Below, piece after piece: positions 27,257-37,129 of a stretch of 64,000 nt of DNA. A model generated the notes under the pieces. The model was not told where the DNA came from, did not search any database, and worked only from the letters and a program-made list of their open reading frames with translations. The DNA comes from Prosthecomicrobium sp. N25 (GTDB lineage Bacteria > Pseudomonadota > Alphaproteobacteria > Rhizobiales > Ancalomicrobiaceae): positions 372,001 through 436,000 of the forward strand of contig NZ_JBBCAT010000003.1 of the NCBI RefSeq assembly GCF_037203705.1, written 5' to 3'. The first letter of the stretch is position 1, and each line of letters begins with the position of its first letter. Made by a program: the position numbers and the translations under genes.

Positions 27257-28471
27257 ATGCCCCTCCCCCGCCCTTCGTCCCTGGAGCCGGTCCGCCTGGT
27301 CGGCGTGCTGGCCTTCACGCAGATCGTCGGCTGGGGCACGACCTTCGACCTGCCCGGCGTGCTCGGCCGGGTCATGGCCCGCGACCTCGGGCTGGCCAAC
27401 GAGTGGGTCTTCGGCTGCCTCACCCTGATGATGCTGACCGGCGCCGCCACCGCGCCCGCGATCGGCACCCTGCTCGACAGGATCGGCGCCGCCCGCGTCC
27501 TCACGGCCGGCTCGCTGCTGATCGCCGCGGGGCTCGCCACGCTCGCGGTCGCGAACGGCATCGTCCTCCTTTACCTCGCCTGGCTCCTCGTCGGCGTCGG
27601 CGGATCCGCCGGCCTGTCCCTCGCCGCCTACGCGGCCATCGTGGAGCGGCGCGGGGCCGGGTCGAAGCGCACGATCGGGACGCTCCTGCTCTTCACCGGG
27701 CTCTCCTCGGCGATCTGCTGGCCGATCCTGTCGGCCCTGGAGGCGAGCCTCGGCTGGCGCGGCGCCTGCCTGTGCGGCGCTGCCGTCCATCTTCTCGTCT
27801 GCGCCCCGCTGCACTTCCTCGTCCTGCCCCCGGCGCGCAACCGCACCGGCCCGACGATCGGCACCGGAGCGGCCGGCCCGCCCGCCCTGACCACCCGCGA
27901 GCGGCGCGCCGCCTTCGCGCTGATCGCCGTGGCCACGACCCTGACCACCTTCGTCGGCTTCGGCATCGCGCCCGTAATGATCGAGCTCCTGGAGCGCTCC
28001 GGCACGGCCGCCACGATGGCGCTCTGGTTCGCCTCCCTGCGCAACGTCTGCGGGACCGCCGCCCGCCTCGCCGACACCGCCCTCGGCGGCCGGTCGAGCG
28101 CGGTCACCACCGGGATCGCCAGCTGCGCCATGGTGCTGACCGGCGTCGCGGCTCTCGCCCTCGGAGGCTCGCCGGTGCTCGTCGTCGCCTTCGTGGTGCT
28201 CTACGGCTTCGGCGCCGGCGTCGCCACGCTGGCCCGCGCCCTGCTGCCGCTCGGCTTCTTCGCCGCGGCCGACTATGCGCGGCTGTCGAGCCGCCTAGCC
28301 CTGCCGCAGAACCTCGCCAACGCGGCCGCCCCCCTGGTCTTCACCGCCCTCCTCGACCGCATCGGGCCGGGGGCGGTCCTCGCCCTGGTAGCGCTCGCGA
28401 CCGTGGTGGCCCTCGCCTGCCTGGTCGGGCTCCGCCACCTGGAGCGGCCGCGGGCGCCGGCCGTGGCCTGA
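27257..28471 (+). CDS. MFS transporter
   Basis: 404 residues with about 12 hydrophobic spans. The TM2-3 loop GTLLDRIGAARVL is a weak copy of the MFS A motif. Substrate unknown; the overall pattern (FTQIVGWGTTFDLPGVLG at the start) resembles the exporter/monocarboxylate-like group. Monocistronic with its own promoter. Confidence 0.82.
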   Translation: MPLPRPSSLEPVRLVGVLAFTQIVGWGTTFDLPGVLGRVMARDLGLANEWVFGCLTLMMLTGAATAPAIGTLLDRIGAARVLTAGSLLIAAGLATLAVANGIVLLYLAWLLVGVGGSAGLSLAAYAAIVERRGAGSKRTIGTLLLFTGLSSAICWPILSALEASLGWRGACLCGAAVHLLVCAPLHFLVLPPARNRTGPTIGTGAAGPPALTTRERRAAFALIAVATTLTTFVGFGIAPVMIELLERSGTAATMALWFASLRNVCGTAARLADTALGGRSSAVTTGIASCAMVLTGVAALALGGSPVLVVAFVVLYGFGAGVATLARALLPLGFFAAADYARLSSRLALPQNLANAAAPLVFTALLDRIGPGAVLALVALATVVALACLVGLRHLERPRAPAVA

Positions 28472-28729
28472 CCGCCTCGACCGACCTCGGCGATGGTCGG
28501 GCACGGCGCACCGCGCCTTGCGCGCCGCCGCGGCTCGTGTTAGCGGACAAGCCCTTCGAGGATCGACGCATGACGCGGCCGTTCATTCGGCGACGACGAG
28601 GCGAGCGACGTGGCCCTGCCCACGCTGCCCGCCTGCGCGCGCCTCGCTGACCGGCCGTCCTCCCCAGACGCGAGCCCAGGTCCCGATCGCCGCGCTAGGC
28701 TCCGAGCAACCGAGCCATACCGCGGATCC

Positions 28730-29239
28730 ATGGACATGCACGCGCCGCTCTACCTGATCCGGCCGGAGGTCGCCTCCGACGACGCCGAGATCGAAGCCCT
28801 CCACGACCTCGCCTTCGGTCCCGGCCGCTTCGCCCGCACCGCCCACCGGCTGCGCGAGGGCGTGCCGCACGACCCCGACCTCTCGCTCGTCGCTCTCTTC
28901 GGCCACCGTCTCGGCGGCTCCGTGCGGCTGACGCCGATCCGGATCGGCGACGAGCCGGCCCTCCTCCTCGGGCCCCTGGCCGTCCACCCGGATTTCGGCA
29001 ACCGGGGCGCCGGCCGGGCGCTCGTCCGCGCCTCGCTCGACGAGGCGCGGCGGCGCGGTCACCGGATGGTCCTTCTGGTCGGCGACGAGCCCTATTACGG
29101 CCCCCTCGGCTTCCGCCACGTGCCGCCGGCGAGAGTGCAGCTCCCGGGCCCGGTCGACCCGAAGCGGGTCCTGATCGCCGAACTCGTCCCCGGCGCCTAC
29201 GAGGCCGCCCAGGGGCTCGCGAAGAACTGGCGCTGGTAG
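28730..29239 (+). CDS. GNAT-family N-acetyltransferase
   Basis: 169 residues. The acetyl-CoA-binding A motif is LGPLAVHPDFGNRGAGRAL (residues about 82-100), followed by LVGDEPYYGPLGFRHVP, typical of the YhbS-like subgroup. Acceptor unknown. ATG 28730 was chosen as the family start; the ORF is open further upstream to 28610 in non-conserved sequence. Convergent with the 691-residue membrane protein gene. Confidence 0.87.
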   Translation: MDMHAPLYLIRPEVASDDAEIEALHDLAFGPGRFARTAHRLREGVPHDPDLSLVALFGHRLGGSVRLTPIRIGDEPALLLGPLAVHPDFGNRGAGRALVRASLDEARRRGHRMVLLVGDEPYYGPLGFRHVPPARVQLPGPVDPKRVLIAELVPGAYEAAQGLAKNWRW

Positions 29240-29298
29240 ACCGCGCGGTCCGTGCGGGGGCATCGCTTCGGCGGCCCCTCGCGCGGGCGCCGCCCGCC

Positions 29299-31374
29299 TT
29301 AACGCCCCTCGCGCCACCACATCAGCGAGACCGCGCCGAGCAGGAGTGCGAGGCCGAGGAGACCGGCAAACAGGCCGTAGCGGTCGACACCCTTGAGGAC
29401 GCTCGCGTCGGTGGTCTTCAGGCCGATCCAGTCCGATCCCGCCATGGTCACGCCCGCCCTGAGCGGCAGGATGCGCGGCGTCGCGAAGGTCTCGTTCTGC
29501 ACCAGCCGCCGCGCGCTGCCCCCGCTCGCCTGCGTGATCGCCTCGGTGGGCTTCGCGGAGGACAGGACCTCGGTGAACTCGCGCGGGTTCGGCGGGCCGA
29601 TATGGGCGAGCGCGGTGCGCTCCCCGTCGGTCACCCGCCAGAGCCCGAGTTCGCGCGCCGGCACCTGCGCCCGCCAGAGCCCCGGCTCGGACTGCTCCAG
29701 CTTGGCCGGGATCGTCTCGCCGGTCGGCTTGGTGATGGTCACGGGCTTCACGTCGACGCCGAGCGTCTGGCGCTCGACGACGAGGTCGCGGCCGCGCTGG
29801 ACGAGCCGGAGCGCCTCCTCCTCGAGGTCGGGTTCCTTCATGAGCCAGTGCGCCAGGCGCCGGAGCAGCAGTCCGTGCGGCCCGCCGCCCTCGTAGCCGC
29901 GCGCCCAGAGCCAGACGTGGTCGGAGAGCAGCAGCCCCACCCGACCGGCGCCCTCGCGCGACAGGATCAGCGCCGGCTTGTCGTTGACCCCCGTCATCAC
30001 CGTGGTGCCGCTCGACGGCGTCGACTCGATGAGGCGGAACCAGCGGCTCCACTGGGGCGGGTCGGTCTGCGAGCCCGGCAGGGCGCGGGTCACCGGATGG
30101 CGCTGCCCGAGTTCGCTGATCTTCGGGTAGAAGGCCTCCTCGCGCACCGTGCCGTTCGGCTCCGCCGGCAGCACGCTGGCGAGCGGCGTGCGGAAGAGGC
30201 TCCCTGCCCCCGCCGGATCCGGCCCCGACGCCACCAGCACCGCCCCGCCCTCGCGCACGTACCGGGCGATGTTGTCGAAATAGATCGACGGCAGGATCCC
30301 GCGCCGCTGGTAGCGGTCGAAGATGATCAGGTCGAAGTCCTTGATCTTCTCCTGGAATAGCTCTCGCGTCGGGAAGGCGATCAGCGACAGCTCGTGGATC
30401 GGCGTGCCGTCCTGCTTCTCCGGCGGCCTCAGGATCGTGAAGTGGACGAGGTCCACCGAGGCGTCGGACTTCAGCAGGTTGCGCCAGGTCCGCTCGCCCG
30501 CGTGCGGCTCGCCGGAGACGAGCAGCACCCGCAGGTTCTCGCGGATGCCCTCGATGGTGGCGACCGCCCGGTTGTTGACTGCGGTCAGCTCGTTCGGCAG
30601 CGCCTCCGCCTCGATCTCCAGGATGTTGTCGCCGCCGTGCTTGATCTTCACCGACACGCGCGCGACCTCGCCCGGGGCGACCCGCTGCTCGGCCACCTGC
30701 TCACCGTCGCGGCGGACCGTGACGCGCACCCGCCCGCCCGGCGCGACCCCGGCGTCGATCACCCGGTACTGGATGACCTGGTCGGTGCCGACGAGCCCGA
30801 AGCGGGGCGCGTTGACCACCGCCACGCGGCGGTCGACCTCCTTGTCGCGCCCTGTCAGGAGCACATGGACGGGCGCGTCGAAGCCGAGCGCGGCCTTGTC
30901 GCGCGGCACGTCGTGGACCTGCCCGTCGGTGACCATCACGGCCCCGGCGACCCGGTCCGGCGGCACGTCCGAGAGCGCCTGGCCGAGCGCCTCGAAGAGC
31001 CGGGTGCCGTCGGCCCCGACCCCGTCGCGGTCCGCGCCGGCCTCGACCTCGCGGATCTCGAAGTTCTTCAGCTTGCCGATCTGCTGGGCGAGCTGCGCCC
31101 GCGCCCGCTCGGTCTCCGCCCGCCGGTCGCCGAGCGCCTGGCTCTGGCTCTTGTCGACCACGAGCGCGACCACGCTCGGCAGCGCCTCGCGGTCCTCCCG
31201 CTGCAGCACCGGGTTGAGGAGCGCCAGGACCAGGGCCGCGACCGCCGCCGCCCGGATCCACGACCCGCGGATGCCCGACCAGATCGCGAAGACCGCCAGC
31301 GCGCCGGCCGCCGCGCCGAGGAGCACGATCAGCCAGACGGGCAGGACGGGCGAGAAGTCCAGGGACCAGGTCAT
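29299..31374 (-). CDS. Large membrane protein with von Willebrand-like and glutamine-amidotransferase-like regions
   Basis: 691 residues. Two N-terminal spans (about 12-33 and 38-57), one C-terminal span (about 664-686) and a long non-membrane middle. The segment after TM2 (VALVVDKSQSQALGDRR) resembles the start of a VWA domain. Residues about 290-480 resemble a class I glutamine-amidotransferase fold without an obvious catalytic Cys-His pair. It is the last gene of the MoxR-DUF58-DUF4159 operon, 61 bases after the previous stop. The family has no assigned activity. Confidence 0.75.
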   Translation of the reverse strand: MTWSLDFSPVLPVWLIVLLGAAAGALAVFAIWSGIRGSWIRAAAVAALVLALLNPVLQREDREALPSVVALVVDKSQSQALGDRRAETERARAQLAQQIGKLKNFEIREVEAGADRDGVGADGTRLFEALGQALSDVPPDRVAGAVMVTDGQVHDVPRDKAALGFDAPVHVLLTGRDKEVDRRVAVVNAPRFGLVGTDQVIQYRVIDAGVAPGGRVRVTVRRDGEQVAEQRVAPGEVARVSVKIKHGGDNILEIEAEALPNELTAVNNRAVATIEGIRENLRVLLVSGEPHAGERTWRNLLKSDASVDLVHFTILRPPEKQDGTPIHELSLIAFPTRELFQEKIKDFDLIIFDRYQRRGILPSIYFDNIARYVREGGAVLVASGPDPAGAGSLFRTPLASVLPAEPNGTVREEAFYPKISELGQRHPVTRALPGSQTDPPQWSRWFRLIESTPSSGTTVMTGVNDKPALILSREGAGRVGLLLSDHVWLWARGYEGGGPHGLLLRRLAHWLMKEPDLEEEALRLVQRGRDLVVERQTLGVDVKPVTITKPTGETIPAKLEQSEPGLWRAQVPARELGLWRVTDGERTALAHIGPPNPREFTEVLSSAKPTEAITQASGGSARRLVQNETFATPRILPLRAGVTMAGSDWIGLKTTDASVLKGVDRYGLFAGLLGLALLLGAVSLMWWREGR

Positions 31375-31435
31375 GCGTCAGTCGTCCTCGTTCCCCGCCC
31401 CGAACGTCCCTCGGTCCGCATCGGCCCCCGCCCGC

Positions 31436-34288
31436 TCACTGTCCGAGCCGCTCCAGGAGCGCCGGCACGTGCACCTGGTCGGCCTTGTAGTTGCCGGTCA
31501 GCGTGTACATCACGATGTTGATCCCGACCCGGAACGCCATCTCGCGCTGGCGCGGATCGGACGGCACGGTCGGCAGCAGGAAGTCGCCGCTCTCCGTGAG
31601 CGCCCAGGCCCCCGCCATGTCGTTGCCGGTGATCATGATCGGCGACACCCCGTCGCCCGGCCGCACCGGCCGTTCAGCCGCCTGGGCCGGGTCCTGCGCC
31701 GGCGTGGCCTCGACCCAGAGCGGGCCCCCGTCGAAGCGGCCGGGGAAGTCCTGCAGCAGGTAGAAGGCCTTGGTCAGCACGTGATCCTGCGGCACCGGTT
31801 CCAGGTCCGGGATGTCGAGCCCGGAGAGGATGCGCCGGAGCGACTCGTTGGCCGGCGAGGCGCGGCCCGTCCCGCGCAGAACGGCGCTGTTCAGGCTGTC
31901 GCGCGTGTCGAACAGGATCGACCCGCCGTTCTTCATGAAGGCGTCGATGCGCGTCACCACCTGTCCGCTCGGCGCCCCGGCGGCCGGGTCGATCGCCCAG
32001 TAGAGGAGCGGGAAGAACGAGAGGTCGTCGCGCGACACGTCGACGCCCACCGGCGTCGCCGGCTCCAGCGCGGTCCGGTCCGCGAGCACCCGCGACAGGC
32101 CTTCCAGGCCGCGGCGCGACACCTCGTCGATCTCCGCGTTGCCGGTCACCACATAGGCGAGCCGGGTGCCGAGCGCCGCGTCCTTGTCGAACTTCTCCCG
32201 GGCGGGGTCGTTGGCCGAGGCCGGACCGCCCGCCGCCGCCAGCAGGACCGCGGTTCCCGTCGCCACCACCAGGACCGCCGCTGCCCGCCGGAGGACGAGC
32301 CGCCCGGCGAGCCACAGCACCGCGAGCGCGTCCAGGATGAGGAGCACGAGCGCCGCCGCGAAGGTCCCGGGCTTGAGGTCCCGCGGCCCCTCCTGCGCAT
32401 AGCTCTCGAGCCGCACGGATCCGGCCGCCGAGAGGTCGAGCGGCGCGATCGTGTCGCCGGGTCGCATCAGGTTGACTGCCACGAAGGCCTCCTCGGTGCC
32501 GTAGATCCCCGGCGGATGCTCGCGCCCGACCGCCACGCCCCGCTGCCCCTCGGCGATCGGCTTGGCGTCCGGCCCCGGCGCGGCCGAGCGGCCGAAGCCG
32601 TCGAGCAGACGGAGCGGTGGCAGCAATACCGCGTTCGCGGCCCGCCCCTGCCCGGCCGCGTCGCCCTGCGGCTGCCCTTCGTCCTGGTGGGCGGCCGCCG
32701 ACGACGAGAAGCCCACCACCCGCCGCAGCATCTCGATGAAGCTGCCGGAGAGCGGCAGGTTCGACCAGGCCGTGTCGGCCGTGACGTGGAAGAGCACGAG
32801 CCAGCCGTTGCCGAAGCGCGTCGCCGTGACGAGCGGCGTGCCGTCCGTCAGGCTCGCCCAGGTCTTGCCCTGCAGGTCGGGATGCGGCTCGGCCAGGACC
32901 TGCCGGGTCACGGTCACGTCCTTCGGCACGTCGAGCCCCGCGAAGGGACCGTTCGCCGAGAAACTGCCGAGCGACTGCGGCTGCTGCCAGGAGAGGGCCC
33001 CGCCGAGCGTCCGCCCGCCCTGCCTCAGCTGCACCGGCACCAACCGGTCGCCGCCGCGCACCGCAGCCAGCCGCGGCCCGGCGAAGCGCACCAGCACCCC
33101 GCCGTTGCCGACCCACTCCTCGAGCACCTTCTCGGCATCGCCCACGATCGTGCCGATGTCGGCCGTCATGATGACCGAGACGTTCTGCCGGACGAGGTCG
33201 CGGATCGCCTGCACGGTGTCGGTCGCGCGCGGCTCGCGCACCTCCGCGAAAGGCGCCAGCGCTCGCTCCAGGTAGTGCACCGGCGAGAGCAGCGGCTGCG
33301 CGGTGTCGGCGCTCGCCCCCGACAGGATGCCGACCGCCCGCCGCCGCCAGCGCTCGTCGAGAAGCTGCACCGCAGCGGCGTGGCCCGCGCCGGTGATCTC
33401 GACCCGCGCGATGTCGTTCCGGAGTTCGATCGGCAGGTCGAACGAGGCCTGCGCGCCGGTCTGCCCGGCCGCCACCCGGTAAGGCACCTCCGCGATGATG
33501 CGGCCCTTCGGGTCGAGCGCCCGCACCGAGCCCGCCCGCTCGCCCTCGCTGTCGGCGCGCAGAACGGTGGCGGTCAACGCCTTGAGCTGGTTCTCGGCCG
33601 CCCCGAGCGCGACCGGCAGCGCCGCCCCGCCGGCATAGACCGTGACGGCCGCCTCCCGCGCGATGGCCTTGAGGTCGCCCGCGAAGCCGGGTCCCGAGCC
33701 GTGGTCGAGGCCGTCGGCGAGCCACACGACCGACCCCGGCGCGGCCTTCTCGGCGCTCCGCCGCAGGGCCGGCAGCAGGGCGGTGCGGTCGGGCGCCCAG
33801 GGCCGCGGCTCGAGCGCGGCAAGCCGCGTCCGCTGCTCCGCCGCCCCGGTCGGCTCCACCGGCTGGGTCGCCCCCTCGGCGGTGGCGATCAGCGCCACCG
33901 GCCGGCCATCGTCGCCGGCCTGGCCGATGAGCCGGTCCGCGATCGGCCGGATCTGGTCCCAGCGGGACGCGCTGCCCCAGCCGTTGTCGAGCACGATCCA
34001 CAGCGGCCCCGTGCCGCTGTCCGTGCGGGCGAGCGGCCGCCACACGGGTCCGGCCAGCGCCAGGATCAGGAGCGTCGCCAGCGTGAGCCGCAGCAGCGTC
34101 AGCCACCACGGGCTCCGCGACGGCGTCTCCTCGCGCTTGATGATCTCGAGCAGCAGCCGCGTCGGCGGGAAGCTGACCTCGCGCGGCCGCGGCGGCGTCA
34201 GGCGCAAGAGCCACCAGATCGCCGGCACCAGAACGAGCGCGCCGAGCACCCAGGGCGCCGTGAAGGCGAGGGGCAGGAAACCGCTCAT
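31436..34288 (-). CDS. DUF4159 / BatA N-terminal domain membrane protein
   Basis: 950 residues. The N terminus (about 1-85) is an aerotolerance-regulator BatA-type segment with two membrane spans and PPRPREVSFPPTRLL. The middle looks like a VWA or glutamine-amidotransferase-like portion. One or two more spans are near residue 630-690. The C-terminal third (after residue 710) matches DUF4159 (DKDAALGTRLAYVVTGNAE onward). It overlaps the DUF58 gene by four bases (ATGA), so they are coupled. Function unknown; such operons are thought to act as MoxR-assisted envelope or metal-insertion systems. Confidence 0.82.
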   Translation of the reverse strand: MSGFLPLAFTAPWVLGALVLVPAIWWLLRLTPPRPREVSFPPTRLLLEIIKREETPSRSPWWLTLLRLTLATLLILALAGPVWRPLARTDSGTGPLWIVLDNGWGSASRWDQIRPIADRLIGQAGDDGRPVALIATAEGATQPVEPTGAAEQRTRLAALEPRPWAPDRTALLPALRRSAEKAAPGSVVWLADGLDHGSGPGFAGDLKAIAREAAVTVYAGGAALPVALGAAENQLKALTATVLRADSEGERAGSVRALDPKGRIIAEVPYRVAAGQTGAQASFDLPIELRNDIARVEITGAGHAAAVQLLDERWRRRAVGILSGASADTAQPLLSPVHYLERALAPFAEVREPRATDTVQAIRDLVRQNVSVIMTADIGTIVGDAEKVLEEWVGNGGVLVRFAGPRLAAVRGGDRLVPVQLRQGGRTLGGALSWQQPQSLGSFSANGPFAGLDVPKDVTVTRQVLAEPHPDLQGKTWASLTDGTPLVTATRFGNGWLVLFHVTADTAWSNLPLSGSFIEMLRRVVGFSSSAAAHQDEGQPQGDAAGQGRAANAVLLPPLRLLDGFGRSAAPGPDAKPIAEGQRGVAVGREHPPGIYGTEEAFVAVNLMRPGDTIAPLDLSAAGSVRLESYAQEGPRDLKPGTFAAALVLLILDALAVLWLAGRLVLRRAAAVLVVATGTAVLLAAAGGPASANDPAREKFDKDAALGTRLAYVVTGNAEIDEVSRRGLEGLSRVLADRTALEPATPVGVDVSRDDLSFFPLLYWAIDPAAGAPSGQVVTRIDAFMKNGGSILFDTRDSLNSAVLRGTGRASPANESLRRILSGLDIPDLEPVPQDHVLTKAFYLLQDFPGRFDGGPLWVEATPAQDPAQAAERPVRPGDGVSPIMITGNDMAGAWALTESGDFLLPTVPSDPRQREMAFRVGINIVMYTLTGNYKADQVHVPALLERLGQ

Positions 34289-35241
34289 CCCGCCACCTCC
34301 ATGGTCGAAACCGTGCCGCCGGCCTTGACGTTCATCGCCCCCCGCGCCCCGGCCGAGAGCCGGCCGTGCAGCGCCAGCAGGGGCTCGGCCGCCGAGCGGT
34401 CCGTGTGGTGGACCAGGAAGGTCCAGCCGAACCGGCCCGTCATCTGCCTGAGCGCCTCCCGATGGGCGGCGAGCCGGTCGCGATAGGCCTGGACCCAGGT
34501 CTCGGCGCGCCCGGCCGTGATCCGCTCACCCGTCTCCGGATCGCGGAACTCGGTGCGGCCGACGAACGGGAAGGTCTCCTCGGTCGGATCCATCACCTGC
34601 ACCAGGTGCCCGCGCGCGCCCGATCCCGCGATGCGGCTCAGGACCTCGCCCGTGCGCTCGATCGGGTCCAGGAAGTCGCCGACCAGCACGAGATCGGAGA
34701 AGCGGCGGATCGGATGGGTGTCCGGGAAGGGCTCCCGCCCCTGCATGAGGGCGAGCGCCGTCGCGGTGCGCTCCGCCGCCGCGCGGTTGGCCGTCGGCCG
34801 CACGAGCCCGGGCACCCCGACCCGCTCGCCGCCCCGGGCGAGGAGATCGGCGACCGCGAGCATCAGCACGACCGCCCGGTCCCGCTTGGAGACGGGCGCC
34901 AGCCGCGAATGGAAATCCATGGAGGGCGACAGGTCCGGCCAGAGCCAGACCGTGTGGGCGCTTTCCCACTCACGCTCGCGCACGTAGAGATGATCGTCCC
35001 GGGCCGAACGTCGCCAGTCGATGCGCGCGACGGATTCGCCAGCCGCGAAGGGCCGGAACTGCCAGAAGGTCTCGCCCGGGCCGGCCTGCCGCCGCCCGTG
35101 CCAGCCGGATGCCACCGTGGCGGCCACGCGCCGGGCCTCGACGAGCAGGTCCGGCAAGGCCGAGGACAGGCTCTTCGCCGACTTGACAAGTCCGAGGCTG
35201 CCGGAATCCGCCACGCCGCTCCCTTTCCGCTCCGCCGTCAC
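34285..35241 (-). CDS. DUF58 domain-containing protein
   Basis: 318 residues. The DUF58 core FWQFRPFAAGESVARIDWRR lies near residues 60-80, and the rest is VWA-like. DUF58 proteins are the usual partners of MoxR AAA+ ATPases. Its stop overlaps the start of the DUF4159 gene and its start overlaps the end of the MoxR gene, a tightly coupled trio. Confidence 0.87.
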   Translation of the reverse strand: MTAERKGSGVADSGSLGLVKSAKSLSSALPDLLVEARRVAATVASGWHGRRQAGPGETFWQFRPFAAGESVARIDWRRSARDDHLYVREREWESAHTVWLWPDLSPSMDFHSRLAPVSKRDRAVVLMLAVADLLARGGERVGVPGLVRPTANRAAAERTATALALMQGREPFPDTHPIRRFSDLVLVGDFLDPIERTGEVLSRIAGSGARGHLVQVMDPTEETFPFVGRTEFRDPETGERITAGRAETWVQAYRDRLAAHREALRQMTGRFGWTFLVHHTDRSAAEPLLALHGRLSAGARGAMNVKAGGTVSTMEVAG

Positions 35242-36245
35242 CCGATCCGCGCCCGGGCCTTGCCGATGAGCTGGCCGAGCGTGATCCCGTCGGCGCGCGC
35301 CGCGAAGGTGAGCGCCATGCGGTGCTGGAGCACCGGTTCGGCGAGCGCATGCACGTCGTCGAGCGAGGGCGCCAGGCGCCCGTCGAACAGGGCGCGGGCC
35401 CGAACCGTGAGCATCAGCGCCTGGCTGGCGCGCGGCCCCGGCCCCCAGGCGATGTGACGGGTGATCTCATCGGTCTTCTCCATGGGCCGGCAGGAGCGGA
35501 CCAGTTCGAGAATGCCCTCGACCACCTTCTCGCTGACCGGCATGCGCCGCACGAGCCCCTGGATCTTCGACAAGGAGGCCGCGTCGAGCACCGCCTTGGC
35601 GGCCCCCTCGCCGACGCCTGTCGTCTCCAGGAGGATCTTCCGCTCCGAGGCGAGGTCCGGGTAGTGCACGTCGATCTGCATCAGGAACCGGTCGAGCTGC
35701 GCCTCGGGCAGCGGGTAGGTGCCCTCCTGCTCGAGCGGGTTCTGGGTGGCGAGCACGTGGAAGGGGCGGGGCAGGTCGTGCCGCTGGCCCGCGACCGTCA
35801 CGTGGTACTCCTGCATGGCCTGCAGCAGGGCCGACTGGGTGCGCGGGCTAGCGCGGTTGATCTCGTCGGCCATCAGGAGCTGGGCGAAGACCGGCCCGCG
35901 GATGAAGCGGAACGAACGTGCCCCGTCCGGCGCCTGGTCGAGCACCTCGGTGCCCAGGATGTCGGAGGGCATCAGGTCCGGCGTGAACTGGATGCGCCGG
36001 GCGTCGAGCCCGAGCACGGTGCCGAGCGTCTCGACGAGCTTGGTCTTGGCGAGGCCCGGCACGCCGACGAGCAGCCCGTGGCCGCCCGACAGGATCGTCA
36101 CCAGCGAGCGCTCCACCACGCTTTCCTGGCCGAAGATCACGACCCCGATCGCGCGCCGCACCTCCGCGAGCTTCGCGACGGCGGCTTCGGCCTCCGCGAC
36201 GATCGCCTTCTCGTCCACCTTGGCCACGTCGTTCATGGCAGTCAT
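35238..36245 (-). CDS. MoxR-family AAA+ ATPase
   Basis: 335 residues. Walker A GVPGLAKTKL, Walker B LLMADEINRA, sensor 1 ATQNPLEQEGTYPLPEAQLD and the lid domain are all intact. MoxR proteins act as chaperones for metal insertion or complex assembly; the name comes from methanol dehydrogenase activation but this operon type (with DUF58 and DUF4159) is widespread in non-methylotrophs, so no direct link to methanol oxidation follows. The start ATG 36245 was preferred to one at 36293 in non-conserved sequence. First gene of its operon. Confidence 0.9.
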   Translation of the reverse strand: MTAMNDVAKVDEKAIVAEAEAAVAKLAEVRRAIGVVIFGQESVVERSLVTILSGGHGLLVGVPGLAKTKLVETLGTVLGLDARRIQFTPDLMPSDILGTEVLDQAPDGARSFRFIRGPVFAQLLMADEINRASPRTQSALLQAMQEYHVTVAGQRHDLPRPFHVLATQNPLEQEGTYPLPEAQLDRFLMQIDVHYPDLASERKILLETTGVGEGAAKAVLDAASLSKIQGLVRRMPVSEKVVEGILELVRSCRPMEKTDEITRHIAWGPGPRASQALMLTVRARALFDGRLAPSLDDVHALAEPVLQHRMALTFAARADGITLGQLIGKARARIG

Positions 36246-36495
36246 CGCAAGCTCGCCTTCTCGTCTCGTGGCCGGCGGCCGGAGCGCCCTCACCGGCCCA
36301 GGTATACGAGTTTGACAGGAACCGGGATGACGCGCACCCCGTATTCTGCACTCATCCTCTCCCCCGGCGTCGCAGGCCGGCGGTGTTTTGAACGGCGCGT
36401 CGGACCTGCCGGATCGAACCGGCCGGGTGTGGACAAATCATGGCGCCGCCCCCAACTCGTAAACGGGGCCGACGGCCCGCGGAGCCACGCGTAGC

Positions 36496-37101
36496 ATGAG
36501 CGATACCCAGCGGAGTCACGGCAATGTGATCGAGGGCGGCCTCGAGGCCCTCATGCGCCGCGCCGGCTCCCACAAGGGGCCGCCGCCCGTCGAGACCTGG
36601 AACCCGCCCTTCTGCGGCGACATCGACATGCGCATCGCCGCCGACGGCACCTGGTTCTACATGGGGACTCCGATCGGCCGCGAGGCGCTCGTGCGCCTCT
36701 TCGCCTCCGTGCTGCGCCGGGACGAGGACGGCCGGACCTATCTGGTCACCCCCGTCGAACGCTGCGGCATCACGGTCGACGACGCCCCTTTCGTGGCCGT
36801 CGAGATGCAGGCGGTCGGCGAGGGCGAGGCGCGCCGCCTGGTCTTCCGCACCAACGTGGGCGACGTGGTCGAGGCCGGCCCGGCCCATCCGCTCCGCTTC
36901 GAGATCGTGCCCGGCAACGACGGCCTGAAGCCCTACCTGCATGTCCGCGGCCGTCTGGAGGCCCGCCTCGCCCGCCCGGTCATGTACGAGCTGGTCGCCG
37001 AGGGCGTGGAGCGCGACATCGACGGCCGGCCCTGGTTCGGGGTCTGGTCGGACGGGACTTTTTTCCCCATTGTGCCGGCGGAAGACGCCCGCTTCGACTG
37101 A
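36496..37101 (+). CDS. DUF1285 domain-containing protein
   Basis: 201 residues. Conserved elements FCGDIDMRIAADGTWFYMGTPIGR and LVTPVERCGITVDDAPF define the DUF1285 family (two beta-rich subdomains, unknown function). It is 28 bases upstream of the CoA-type NUDIX gene in a conserved alphaproteobacterial order DUF1285-NUDIX-DUF6111-cca, so it heads that operon. Divergent from moxR with 250 bases between. Confidence 0.87.
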   Translation: MSDTQRSHGNVIEGGLEALMRRAGSHKGPPPVETWNPPFCGDIDMRIAADGTWFYMGTPIGREALVRLFASVLRRDEDGRTYLVTPVERCGITVDDAPFVAVEMQAVGEGEARRLVFRTNVGDVVEAGPAHPLRFEIVPGNDGLKPYLHVRGRLEARLARPVMYELVAEGVERDIDGRPWFGVWSDGTFFPIVPAEDARFD

Positions 37102-37129
37102 TCCCGCCCCCCCGAGTGACACGCCGCCC

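Noticed and set aside
30323-34486. 1387-codon open frame on the plus strand
   Set aside because: It is antisense to the DUF4159 and neighbouring genes, has no recognisable domain and shows the Arg/Pro/Ala-rich composition of shadow frames in GC-rich DNA.
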